Shown piece by piece: positions 30,607-42,944 of a stretch of DNA of 64,000 nt; the first letter of the stretch is position 1; every line of letters begins with the position of its first letter. This DNA is from Gorsachius magnificus. Its lineage: Eukaryota > Chordata > Aves > Pelecaniformes > Ardeidae. Under the pieces are notes generated by a model, which was given only the letters and a program-made list of their open reading frames with translations, had not been told where the DNA came from and did no database searches. A program made the translations under genes and the position numbers. The DNA lies in the NCBI GenBank assembly GCA_034008185.1, contig CM067086.1:68804286-68868285 (forward strand), given 5' to 3'.

Positions 30607-33600
30607 CGCTGCTTGGATTGCTATTATTTTACAATATTTTACTGGCAGGAAAAAAGCTCTGGTTTTGTGTATTTTTAGTGCTGCGTTAGATGCGGCAGTT
30701 CACATCTTCTGAGACGAGAGACACAACTTAAAAATGGTTATAATAAGCGGGAGTATAACAGGTATTTACAGGAGATTTGTCTTTAATCTGTTCTTGTTTA
30801 GACTTCTGCTCATTTTATTCAGATCCTGGCAAGTGACAATTTGGAGACGAATGGGCAAAGCAGATATTGTGTAATGCTTTGCTTATGTTCCTGGTGGGAG
30901 GAATGTGCGTATGTTCACATTGACTTCAGCACCATTTCCGTAGCTAGCGTCGGATTTATTCATTTGTCATAAAAATCAGTCCCTTTCAGTAATTTTGTAA
31001 TATTTACTTTAGATGCTTCTATCAGATATAAACAGGGAAAGGTATTTAATGAACCACTTTCATTTATATAATAACTCATTGATTTCATTTTATATATGGT
31101 GTGTGGGGGTGTGAGCAGATATGCTGGTGGGCGTTGGTAGCTGGGTACATTCCCATTCCCGGGGGTGTCAGAAGAGTTTCTGCTTGTGAGAGTAGGGCTT
31201 TCTGTCTCGCCAAAATGGTGGTTTACTCTATTTTGCTCATCAGGGCAAATCTTTCAGTGGAACTACTGCTCTAGGTCATACCTGTTGGTTCAAACGAAAG
31301 AAAAACTACAGATAAATTCAAAAATAATAGCTTTTTTTTTTTTTTAATTTGACCCACACTCAGTTCATCTGGCCAATTTTGACGGAGTTTTTCTTTTCCT
31401 CTGCTATCCCTTTAACCCCATGCTCAGTGATTTCAGGATCCCAGACTATGAGTCCTCTAGGAAAATGACTGGTTTCCATGCTTTGGCACAGTTTGACCTC
31501 AAGTCATGGCTTAAGACTTCCATTTTTTCACGTTTACCATCAAATTCTAGCAGTTCTAATAGGAAATAGTTGCATCATGGGGAACCAAAAATAAAGGCAG
31601 ACTCATCTCAGCCCAGGTCTGTTGCACATGACATGGTTGCTCTGCTTTTCACTGCACTTCTCCTGAAGTGATTGCTCAGCAGTAAAATACAGCAAAGAAG
31701 ATACCTGCTTTGAGGTCTAATTGAGTAGGCCTTGGAGAGGAATTTAACTTGAGTTTTAACCATCTGAAAGTTAGGTACCGGTGCTCTTTGCGTGGCTCTG
31801 GAGAGCCAAGCATCCACAGAAAGCAGCAGAGCCTGTCCTGAGGGAAGTGCCTGGGATGGTTTTGCTTTGTCCCAGTTCCCCATCTGTAAAACAGAGATCA
31901 TAGTTCCTGCCCTGGAGGTTTTGGAGACGGGATTCTGAGGATGCTGCAGTAATGAAAGACATGCAATATCTGATTTGATCAATAAACCTCGTATCCTTTG
32001 CTTAATGCTATTTTTATCCTGTTCTGGTTTCTTTTAAGGTGTGTTGGCACTCATCACAAGCTATGGGCTTTACTGGTTTTGATCTTTATTGGTTGGTCAA
32101 TGTTGTGAGCCCTGCTAGCTTTCCTCTGAGAGATTAATTAGGATCATGGAAATACAGCCCCAGCAGCAGGAAGAGCTAAACACCCTACATGGGATTTGGT
32201 TGCTGTTGTTACTCTACTGTCCACCTCCCATGGGAAATTGGAGAAGACCTCTGGGGGAAGTACAAGACTAAAAGACCACCTTGTAAAGTGCTTGCATTCA
32301 TTGCTCGCTCTTCTTTGCCTTCCCTTGCAGAATAAAAGAAGGGTGAAGCTAGTGGAGATGCTAGGGACGGAGCCGAGGGAGGTGTCTCATTGTAGATAAG
32401 GCATCAGCAGGGCCTGGTCTGTGAAGCCCTGCTGGCGTGGGTTCCCCAGGAGCCATGCAAGCAGAGACAGCATTCAGAGAGCAGAGATGTTCCCAGGACC
32501 CATGGATGTTGTCTTGGCATCTCTGCCCTGGAGAGGAGCAGGCAGCACCAAGTAGCCGGGTTTGCTGTGCCGCTGGCTCCTCCGCACCCGCCTGGGCAGG
32601 GACTTTCTGCCTGCTTCTTACCCATGACTTGGCTCTTTTGCATGTGCTGTCATCTGTAGCATGGTCAAGGTATGAGCCCTTCAGAGAATGGCATTTAGGC
32701 TTCTCTATCTTCCCTCCACATTTCAGAGAGCCTGCGGCATGGGGCGGGCCATTTGCTGGGTCCCGGAGTGTCCCTTTGGCAGGTTTAAATGACACGGGTG
32801 CTTTCCTGGGCTGGGCTAACCGTTAGTTAGCTGGGCTAACCGTGCCAAATCAGCCTGGCAAAGCAGCCGTGCCAGCTTTTACCAAGTTCATCTCCCAAGC
32901 ATGGTTTGCTGCGTGCCTGCAGTGGGAAGGGGATGCTGCAGGACGCAGAGGAGGCACGTGCGCGACTGTTGAGAGAGCCCTGTGCTGGCTTATGGTGGCT
33001 TGAAGTGCTCCTGCACTCTTGATATTGTTGGTTTGGTGCTGCAAGACCCGCTGCTCATTTCCCCCAAAGATGGTGCTCGAGGATGAAAGGCGCTGGTTGG
33101 GGCAGAGCCCCAGCTCCTGCTGAAGCTTGTGCCTGCCCTTGGGGGACCCATCAGAAGCCCCACCAGCCGCGAACCTTCCTGCCAAGAGCCCAGGGAGGTC
33201 TCTAGGATGTGGCTTCCTTGCTCGGAGTTGCATCTGGAAGGGAAGGGCTGCTCCAGCTCCTGAAGGTGGCTGGTCCCAGTTCACTTTCAGAAGGGCACCA
33301 AGACAGGCAAACGGGACGTGGGAATGACGTGAGGCGACAACGCTCGGAGCCCTCCACCTGCTCGCCGTGCCCACCCTTTTCTTGTGTGCCAATTTTGATA
33401 AATAAAAGTTAAAATAAATAAATAAAAGCCTGCTGCTGGCAGACAGGATGCAATCCAGTAATAATTTAAATGCACCACTTTTACTGCTGGATGAGAATGC
33501 TCGGGAAGTAAAAATGCCATCAAGTACAATATAATCAAATGTTTACATCGTGTACCTTATCAAGTGATGATAGCAGGAAGGACAGAATCATTTTTCACAG

Positions 33601-35234
33601 TGGCCATTGCTGCACGTTGGGCTTGCGTTTTATATGCCCCCGTTTTCCTTCGGTGCTACATAAAATACTGTTTACAATATAAACTGTTTTCCAAATGCAT
33701 TGGCCTCCGAGTACTTGTAAAGCTTCTTAAAGCATCAAAGATATTTCATGGTAACCTGGTTGGCAGAGCAGTCGGCCGCACTGTGCTACTCTGAATTTTC
33801 CCTTCAGTCTGAGTCCCAGTTTCTGTATGTCATTCTTCCCCGGTAATAAATTCCAAACAACTAATGAAATCATGCTGAAGGGGAACATTCTTTGGGGATT
33901 ATATTGGAAATGGAACAGAGCTAATTAGTAAGAAATATGAGGCTGAATTATGATCTCAGGTGCAGCATTGCAAATCTGGAGTGTATCAGTGGGGCATAAA
34001 TTCCTCGTTCAGGTTTTACATCGGCAGGAGGGAGTTCAGAACTGGGTCCGCTTTGCTGTGCTTGTAAATGTTGTTTGCAGCTGAGGATGGGCAAAAATAA
34101 TCTTTTATGCTTTAGACAGGCAATTTGGCAGCTCAGAAAAATTGCCAGATCTATTCCGTGGCTGTCTAAATATGTGCCTGATTAAATATTTATGTGAAAT
34201 ATTTATATGTAAATATTATATATTATATTAATAATGAAATAAAAGGTTGTCGCAAAAGAAAGGAACCAAGTGTTCGCCGTGCAAAACAGAACTAGAATTA
34301 ATGAGCTTAAAACTCATGGAGGTTTAGGAAAGTAATGAGGAGAAGTTTTTAACAGGTAGGGTGGCTGATCCCCACAGTAATTTGCCAGGAGACTTAGAGC
34401 CTCTGAGTCCATGGGGGGATTTTTTTGAAGCTGGGTGGACAAAGCCCTGTGGGGAGCAGGGAAAGGGGGACAGGGACTGGGAGCTCTGCTCCGGTTTGGA
34501 GACGTTCACAGTTGGGTTTCGGCTCCAGGGAAGAGCGCCCTGTGGTTCCCAGGGCTGTGACAGCAGCTCATGGCTTAGCAAGACTTTTGCGCTCCAAGTT
34601 CATCATTAGTGTTGCTAGGCAGAGCTGGGGGACTTAATGGTGTTGCTCCATGAGCGGGGAGCACAAGTAAAACTCCCAGGGAGCCAAACCTTCTAGATTT
34701 TCAAATCTGCTTATAAAATCTTAACTATGAAAATGTATTAAAAAGGGGGTAGCCGGGGAATCTCCGCAGGTGAGAAGAGTAATTGAATGGGGAAAATGTC
34801 TTTATTTTAAAATAAGCACTGAAATCTATTTTTAAGCAGGTTGAAATGATAAAGGAAATCAGTATTTACACTCAACATTTGTATTATTTACATCACAGTT
34901 ATATCTTTTTTTTTTTTTTTTTCCCCTTATGATTGAAGATTTGAGTGGAAGAAGCTGATTAGTATTCTGGACAAGTGTTATAATAATCCAATACATTCCC
35001 AGACTGTTTGGTTCATTACTTTCTGAACGACTTCTTTTCTGTAGACAGGATTTGGGTTTGATTTAGGGAGTTTGTGATGGGAGAGAGGGCAAGCAAAAAG
35101 CGGGCTAGAACTGGGCCGGGCTACTTTTATACTTCTGGGCTATTTTTCATGTCTTTTTGGAGTATGGGAATTAATAAATGACCTTAACAACTTTAAAACT
35201 CAAAAATATCTATGTTGCTCCCATTTGCCTTTAA
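30607..35234. other. Largest low-repeat intron stretch
   Basis: About 4.6 kb with no CR1 or LTR that I can recognise. It contains a T13 run (31331-31345), an AATAAA-rich patch at 33399-33427, an AT-rich TATATTATATTA block near 34190-34240 and T17 at 34906-34922. A 13-base unit CTGGGCTAACCGT is repeated at 32811 and 32831. Several GC-rich open frames (32361-32826, 32850-33392) overlap in opposite strands and look like chance. Confidence 0.55.
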
Positions 35235-35427
35235 CATTTTTCCCCATGCGAACAGTCAACCACTGGAATAATCTCCCCAGGGGAGGGGTTGACTGCCAAA
35301 TTGGACACTTTGATGCCTCTGGACAGGGCGCTGGGCCATCTTGTCTAGGCTGTGCTCTTGCCCAGCAAGATTGGACCAGATGATCCCTGAGGTCCCTTCC
35401 AACCTGGGATTCTAGGATTCTATGATT
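35235..35427 (+). mobile_element. CR1 LINE 3' end of a distinct subfamily, sense
   Basis: CCCCATGCGAACAGTCAACC, GGACACTTTGATGCCTCTGG, TTGGACCAGATGATCCCTGA and the tail GGGATTCTAGGATTCTATGA. The 3' UTR differs from the other types. The only other copy of this type is antisense at 44531-44777. Confidence 0.9.
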
Positions 35428-36529
35428 TTGGGTTGCTTTCTGTAGTTGCTTTCTCCATCCTGGTATGTTGTGTCGGAGGAACTCCGTAGCCCTAGGTTGC
35501 AGATTTTTCCCGGGGCTGCTCTCATAGGGCACAGATACATGCTGCCTACCTGAGCCTAAAGATTCTGTCCTTGTCTTTAACCTATGGGTAGAGTTCCCAG
35601 TTCCGTAGTTCTCCGACAAGAAATTTTGCAGAAAACTCTCTTAGTGCTTTTATGTAAAACAATGCTCAACATTTCTTCCGTAAAACCCTCACTGACAGTT
35701 GATAGAGGACGATTTCAGCATAGTGCATGAGCAATTATGGCTTTGGATGTAATTTATCTGAATGGAGGAAGGGAGGAAAAAATATATCGAAATAATTGAT
35801 GGCTTGATCAGCAAAACAAAATGCTGGGGGCTTTTTGACATTTAGCAAGGTCAAAGGCGATGTGTGTCTAGTGACCTGGAGAGGTAATGAATATGCAAAC
35901 CCTGACAACACAGAAAATTGTAAATGAGAATGAGATCATTTGAATTTTTTCTTATTTAATATTAAAACTATAGTTGCTGAGACAACCTCCCAAGATGTAT
36001 CTTTTTCTTGTTAAGAATTCCAAAAGACAGCATAGCAGCGAGTACCCCAGAACCCGAAGCATAAACATGGATGTTATTGGAAAAAAATGAATTATTCATA
36101 GAGGTTTCTTTTTGACAATTGGTCGGGTGGAAGATAAGTCTTACACTACAGAGCAGTTCACAGCGGTGTCTGAGGGCAAGACCAAAGACACTCTTCTAGA
36201 CAAAAAGTTTTCTGGTTTTTTAAGAAGGGAAAATGACAGGAGGAGTGGGAGCAGATGTAAATGTTGCATAGCTCTCTTTAAAATATGAAGAATCAGAATA
36301 CGGTGTCTTTGAATGCTCTGCTTCTCCTGGATATGACATCCAGGCTCCGAGTAGTCAAATTGATAAATTGGGAGAATGGTGCTTTTTATCCATCAGAATT
36401 TATTTCAGGCTTGTTTGCAGAAACTCACGCTCCCCTAACCACGGTAGCTGTTTGCTGGCACTGCATATCGGTGCTTCCAGTGCCATGAAGCTGGGCTTTC
36501 CCCTTGAAACTCAAGAGAGGGGGGATCAG
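35428..36529. other. Intron, no recognised element
   Basis: About 1.1 kb, AT-rich, with no exon or repeat supported. Confidence 0.55.
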
Positions 36530-37300
36530 CATAGAATCACAGAATTGGTTAGGTTGGAAAAGACCTCCACGATCATCAAGCCCAAACGCCCCCCTACCCC
36601 TGCCATCCCACCCCCAAACCCTGGCCCCCAGCACCGCCTCTGCCCGGCTGTTAAATCCCCCCAGGGCTGGGGACTCGACCCCTTCCCTGGGCAGCCCCTT
36701 CCAGCCCCTGACAGCCCTTGGGGGAAGGAATTGTTCCCCAGGGCCAACCTCACCCTGCCCTGGCACAACTTGAGGCCGGTGCCCCTCGTCCCATCGCCCC
36801 TTCCCTGGGAGCAGAGCCCGCCCCCCCGGCCCCCCCCCCTCAGGAGTTGGGGGGCCCCTTCCCCGCCGAACCCCCCCCCCCCCCCACCGCGCACACGCCC
36901 GCTCCCCGCCCTTCTCGGATCGCTCCAGCCCCTCCAGGTCCTTCGGGGAGGGAGGGGCCCAACCCTGACCCCAGCATTCCAGGGGCGGCCCCCCCAGTGC
37001 CCAGCACAGGGGCACGGTCCCTGCCCTGCTCCTGCTGGCCACACCACTCCTGATACAAGCCAGGATGCCGCTGGCCCTCTTGGCCACCTGGGCACCCTGC
37101 TGGCTCATATTGGCCGCCTGTCAACCAACACCCCCAGGGCCTTTTCCACCGGGCAGCTTTCCAGCCCCTCTGCCCCACGCCTGTAGCGCTGTGTGGGGTT
37201 GTGGTGACCCCAGGGCAGGACCTGGCACTTGGCCTTGTTGAACCTCACTCAGTTGTCCTTGGCCCATGGATTCAGCCTGGCCAGGTCTCTCTGCAGAGCC
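36530..37300 (-). mobile_element. CR1 LINE 3' end with long C runs, antisense
   Basis: The reversed tail CATAGAATCACAGAATTGG is followed by CCCACCCCCAAACCCTGGCC, GGGCAACTTGAGG-type blocks, a very C-rich segment (36820-36895, with C9 and C16 runs), then CCAGCATTCCAGGGGCGGCC, GGCTCATATTGGCCGCCTGT and CCTGGCCAGGTCTCTCTGCA at the ORF2 end. Minus-strand frame 37108-36425 stays open for 227 codons because of the biased composition and decayed ORF2. It is the same subfamily as 19857-20739 and 51840-52481. Confidence 0.94.
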
Positions 37301-39690
37301 ATATCAGAGAAAAAAACAGAGCTGGTGTGTGGAGTCTTTGACATGGAACAGGTTGTCTCCCCCAGAGCCCATGGATGCTCTGGTCCTAAATGCCACCGAG
37401 CTGCGCAGGAAGCCCCCAGTATAAATGTAGCCCTCAGAGTGTCAGGAAGAGCTTGCACATGCATCTCTTCCCGCTTGTGCACTGAGTGAGACCAGCATCT
37501 TTCTGTGATGTTGCACCCTGCTTCTTCCCAACACAGGTTTTAGGGTTGGATAAATAGCTGTGGGATGGTACCTTTTCTAATATTTTATGACTAATGCAGG
37601 TGGGTGGAAAGGATGTGGAGATTTGTGGGAAATAGGATGGAGCCAGCACCAAAGAAGCTAGGGAGGAGAGTGTTGGCACACACTGCTATTTAGAGAGATT
37701 TGGTATCCCTGAAGGTCTGGGGCACCCAGGGACATCCTGCTGCCCCCTGACTCATGCTCGGGGCTTTTTTGGAGTGAGGATGAGGAGCTTCCAGGGTCAG
37801 AGTGATGCTCCGTCCCACTTCATGGCAGCTCTGAAGTGCTGCAGAGCTGCCACAGCTCTCCTGCTCTCATTTGTAGGATGCTTGACGATTTCTAGGAGGA
37901 TGCACTGACGTGGGAGCTTTCTTCCTAATTCTGTTTGCAGGGAGGGGAGGGGAGGTACTGGGAAGCTATGGCATGGTTAGGTCCTGCCTCATCGGGCAGC
38001 GCCCTGCTCCCACCTCGGCAAGGCGAGCGTCAGTCCCTTGCTTGCAAAGAGGCGCGTAGTTCCTCCTGACAGTGCTGTTCTTGCAGAGGGACCCTGGCAG
38101 AGATGGCACAGGGAGAGGAAAAGCTGGTAGCACCCACGTTCATTAGCATGCAAGCTTGCAGAGCTGCTGGATATGCGGCACCTCCTGGAAGGAACCAGAA
38201 AACCCTCGTCATCTCTTGGAAAGTTTCTTGGTGGCTTTTGAGAGAGAAGGTGAATGCCTGCACGGACAGTGACTGTCCATGGAGTTTTATTCCCGATGTA
38301 CGGTATTTTCAAAAGCAAAGGTTTTCTTCTGGCTTTGTATTGTGCATTAGGCCATGTCCTATTTTAAAGAAACTATGCTGTGATATGGTAAAAGAGAGAC
38401 TGGCCTCACAATTAACAACCAGTTCAGAGATGGGAATCAAAGGGCAAATGTACACAGTGGGTTACAACCAGAAAGGATTGAGGGACATCCCTGAGACTCT
38501 TTGCTGGGGCTTGTGGCCTTCAGTGAAATCCCCACAGATTGTCATGAGAAGAAGGAAAACGGCAGAATGAGAAGGAATGTCACAGTTAGGAAAAAAGGGA
38601 GTTAGGGAAAAAAAAATACCGCAGAGGTGAGCAAACATGATGGAAGGACTGCAGCAGTTCTGCTGGAGGAGAGAAGGTCAGCAAGGGCTCTGGAGGTCAG
38701 GAGGCTGGGGACAGGGGGACCGTGGCCATGGCCATGGTCATGGCTAGCCTGAGCCCTTCCCCCAGGAACTGGGAGTAACAAAGGCAACAACCAACCAACT
38801 CAGGGAAGGGTGAATTGGAATCATTAAGTTGGCCGTTCATATATATATTTTTTTTGCCATTGGCCATCTTACCCGAAGAAGATGCTAAGTAAATATATTT
38901 CCTTTTTGTTGTCCTGTATGACTCAGGAGATTTATTTTACCGTAACAAAAAGAAATATGCATTCCAACTAAAGCTCTGATGGTGAAGTGAAGCATTAACA
39001 GTTTAAGGTTATTTGGACTGAGATAGGCGCGTAACTAATCCTGCCTGTGAATGCTGCTGTGTTACATCATGTACTTGCTTACACGCTTATTTATTTTGCT
39101 CTGTAAATTGCTATCTTCCTGTCTAACTTTCAAATGCCTGACTTTGTGACTATAAGCATCTCATAAAATAGAGTCTGTCTTAAAAGGCAATATTTAAAAA
39201 AGGTTGCCACTTTCTCTGCAGTCCCTCATGGCAGATTTTATTTTTATTATTCTGACATGTTGTCCACTGCTGTTAATATGAAGTTTTGCAAATCATTTTA
39301 CCTGTGGAGAAAAAAATGGTGTCAGCAGGCACATTCCTTTCATTCAGCAGCAGGAATCAAATTAGACATCAATTGTGCTGGTACATAATCAGGTTTTTCT
39401 AATGGAGCTGGTCCAGAGGAAGCTGGACTCATTACAGCAGTCACTGAGATGCTGTGCAAGTTGGGAGGATCTTTGTTGCGATGCTTTTTTGGAGAGCCTC
39501 CTTCTTTGGGTCACTCCCATCAGGCTTTGGGAAAATCTGTGTTGGCCATGTTGCATGAGATCCCCTTCTACTCTTCTCCTCCTGGCAAAGAAACCACATT
39601 ATGGGTTAAATCACTGAAGACGATAGGAGTCTTGCCAGCGACATCAGCTGATGAAGGGTTTCAAAGAGTACGGGACACACAGGTTGTGCA
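37301..39690. other. Intron, no recognised element
   Basis: About 2.4 kb. No CR1 or LTR. Short runs only: GGGAGGGGAGGGGAGG near 37940 and CCATGGCCATGGCCATGGTC near 38724. The plus frame 38103-38570 (155 codons) has no recognisable domain. Confidence 0.55.
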
Positions 39691-39992
39691 TGGGGACAAG
39701 CTTTTTAGTAGGGCCAGCTGTGACAGGACAAGGGGTGATGGTTTTTAACTAAACCAGGGTAGGGTTAGACTGGATCTAAGGAAGAAATTCTTTCCAATGA
39801 GGGTGGTGAAACCCTGGCAGGGGTTGCCCAGAGAGGGGGTGGAGGCCCCATCCCTGGGACCATTCCAGGCCAGGTTGGAGGGGGCTGTGAGCAACCTGAT
39901 GTGGTTCAAGGTGTCCCTGCTCCTGCAGGGGGGTTGGGCTGGGTGACCTCTAGGGGTCCCTTCCCACCCAAACCATTCTATGATTCTATGAT
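39691..39992 (+). mobile_element. CR1 LINE 3' end, sense
   Basis: Starts TGGGGACAAGCTTTTTAGTA, then GGGGTGATGGTTTTTAACTA, GTTGCCCAGAGAGGGGGTGG and the tail CCATTCTATGATTCTATGAT. Its 5' truncation point is within a few bases of that of 61061-61380. Confidence 0.94.
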
Positions 39993-40590
39993 CTTCTGTG
40001 TCGATGGCTTAGCAGGGTATGGATTTAACCTTGTGCTCCCTGCTCTTTGCCATGCTGTCCAGCTACACCACCTTTCTGGGCAACATCATTCTGCTTGGCA
40101 CAAAGAGATTTAATTCATGCCTGTTGCTATCAAGCAGCAATGCCATGCAATGCTCTGACCTCAATTTCTTGCTGGGGGACCACAGTCCTCTGCCGCGGAG
40201 GGGCTTTGCGGACTGGTGGCAGCGTTAGTAAGCTGCACGAGTGGCTTTCTTGGGGAAAGTTTGATAGGAAATTCCTAGTAACAGGATTTCTCATGCTCTC
40301 CTTCTTATATTCAGAAGCTTTGCACATAATAAAAGGGAAATTTCACACCTTTCATTTACTATTGGGTCAGTAAATAAAAACTCTGAAGAGTAAACAAAGA
40401 GGAGGCATATTCTATGGGGGTTTTTTTAGAGGAATTGTTATTTCTAGGTAGTCCAGGCCCTTGAAAAATATATTCAAACCATTCACATCTAATACATATT
40501 TCTCACTTTTCCAGGCTCCTTTGTACTTACTCTGCCCATTAATACAATTTCTTATCAATAAAGCCATTTTTATCCCTGTTTTAATCGACC
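39993..40590. other. Intron spacer
   Basis: About 600 bases, no repeat or exon recognised. Confidence 0.5.
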
Positions 40591-40710
40591 AGAGGCGGTG
40601 CTGAGGGCCAGGGTTTGGGGGTGGGATGGCAGGGGTGGGGGAACGGTTGGGCTGGGGGAGCTTGGAGGGCTTTGCCAACCTAAACAATTCCATGATTCTG
40701 TGATTCTATG
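40591..40710 (+). mobile_element. CR1 LINE 3' tip, sense
   Basis: AGAGGCGGTGCTGAGGGCCA, GGTTTGGGGGTGGGATGGCA and the tail CAATTCCATGATTCTGTGAT. Confidence 0.92.
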
Positions 40711-42764
40711 CCCCGTTCTGCCCGTGGCTGCCGGGCAGAGGAGAGGTGTAACGTTGCAATCTAGACCCATTCCTCCATCGCAGACTGATGCACAACACCA
40801 TGATGCTGCTGATTTCTGTTTAGCTGTGGTCCATTGTGAATCCAAGGCCTTATTTTGCAGACCCCTTCCCACCTGACGGTTCTCCATGCTGCCTTTGTCC
40901 AGTTCTTTTTCTTTGTCTAAGCAGCTGGCTTGGTTAGAGCCAGACCCCAGCGATACACATCTGGCCAGGAACCTCTGGCAAGAGCTCTGCCGGCGTGGCT
41001 GGCTGATGAGTTTTACACCGCCCTGTGCTGAATTTTCCCCACCATGCCAGGTCCCACTTCTATGTCTGGCTCATGGCAAAGTCACGGCAAAGAGCATCAG
41101 ACGCCTGGCTCAGGCCAAGGTGCAGGATATCAGTGATTTCTCCCCAACCACCTGTCTCTCTTACACTCTCAAAGAAGGAAATTAGATTATTTTGACATGA
41201 TTTGCTGTTGACAAACCCCTAGCAACAGTGACTCATTTCAGTGTTATCTTCCAAGCGCTCACAAATTATTGGATTGTTTGTTGCAGAGTGTTTCTGGGAA
41301 CTGAAATTAAGGTGTCTGGGCTGTAGCTCTCCAGCTCCTCCTCCTCCCAACCCTCTGTTTTCAAAGTAGGCATTGGGTTTCTCGTTGGATAGCTTTCTTG
41401 TAGGCTTCCCCAGTTCCCCACAAGTTTTCCATAGAGGTTTCAGTGGCTGTTTTAGGGTGATGTTTGTCCAGACCCCTCCACTGTGAATATATGTGTACTC
41501 TTAACATTCTTCTAAGCTCAGTTCTTCCTACAGGTGTGAATTATTTTTGACACTTGAGGAGGGTCAGCTCTTTTAGACAATCCTGCTGCACCAAAGGAAT
41601 GAAGGACCTTGGCTTTTCTGTACCAAATGTTATTTGTGTGGCATGGCACTAAAACTGAATGAAAAAAATATCATCTTTCTAATTAAGTGTAAAGAAATTG
41701 TTGGTATTGCTTAGTGCCACCAGGAATATTAGAGTAACCACAAGTCAAGTCCACAAATGCTACATGTGCTTTTACTCATATCCTATTCATGACCCCTGCC
41801 TCAGCCTGATTCAAGGCAGTCCTAGCCTCTTCTCTTTAATCACATAGAGATTAAAATTCATTCCAGGTTTTCATGGAGCCTGGAAGGCCCCAACTTTATG
41901 ACTTCTCAGGCACTGACTTAAACAACCAAGTCATCAGGACTTGACCTTTCAGTTCCTGGAGGTGCTAATCATGGAATTTCCCACCATCTCCTTCCTTGCT
42001 TCTTTCTCTCCTGTTTTGTTAGGCTCTTCGCAGGGTTGCATTGCCCAGATGTGAAGTTCAGCCTGTGCATGTGCCCAGTTAATTGTGCTTTTGGCCATGT
42101 TAGTCCTGAGTGTCTGACTGCCTGAGCTGGAAATTCTCAGCCGAAGTTGCGTGTTCGAGCTTAAAGCCCACACAGGAGTTAGCCAACTGATTTATTTGCC
42201 TAATTACTCATCTTACAAGCCTTTTTGAAGCAAGCCACTGATTTTATTCACAAATCTCTTGTATGCCCTTGCTGTATTTTGAGTATCAAAGCTCAACATG
42301 AAAGAGGCCATACTGGTGTGAGTTCTATTTATTGTGTATTTATTGTTTTCAGCTTCATTACAAGAGCAAACTGTCTCCCGTCTGTAATGGATTAGAGGAC
42401 AAAGAAGACAAAAGGACTTTATAATAAGCTCAGACATCCACAGAGGCCTGCTATATTTTGGACATATCTCATTCTAATTTTGTCCCTGAATTTCTTTAGT
42501 GTGGCCATTATTTAGTGCATCCACAATTGTACTCATGTTTTCTTTGGACCAGAAGATTTAAGTCTCAAAAGAACAAAGCAAAATAAATCCTGGCTGGAAA
42601 AAAATTTCTATTTAATTTAATATTGTCAACCTAGAATGAGTTTATTTTAAGCCATTTTCCGCTGTACTGGTGTGTGTCTTTAAGATACAAAAGCCATATT
42701 TTCTCGTGGTGAACATAGAGATGGCTCCAGTGATTTCCATGTTTTGTTCATGTAAGCCAGAAGG
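40711..42764. other. Intron, no recognised element
   Basis: About 2.05 kb of unique-looking, AT-leaning sequence. Nothing supported. Confidence 0.55.
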
Positions 42765-42944
42765 GAATCACAGAATCCCAGAATTCCAGACTGTAGGGGT
42801 TGGAAGGGACCTCGGGAGCTCCCCCAGTGCCACCCCCCTGCCCAAGCAGGCTCACCCAGAGCAGGGGGCACAGGACAGCGTCCAGGCAGGGATTGAATAT
42901 CTCCAGAGAAGGAGACTCCACAGCCCCCCTGGGCAGCCTGTTCC
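42765..42944 (-). mobile_element. CR1 LINE 3' end, antisense
   Basis: GGAATCACAGAATCCCAGAA, GGGGTTGGAAGGGACCTCGG, AGCTCCCCCAGTGCCACCCC and GAGACTCCACAGCCCCCCTG. The element stops at the block for 'WNRLPRG'. It is the 'CTGGGTGAGCCTGC' type. Confidence 0.92.

Noticed and set aside
32361..33392. GC-rich open frames up to 180 codons as a possible single-exon gene
   Set aside because: Opposite-strand and overlapping frames are equally open, no domain or codon signature, no promoter or poly(A) arrangement.
36425..37186. Overlapping 189-272-codon open frames on both strands
   Set aside because: They lie over a CR1 3' end with C-rich low-complexity sequence; ORF2 is frameshifted.
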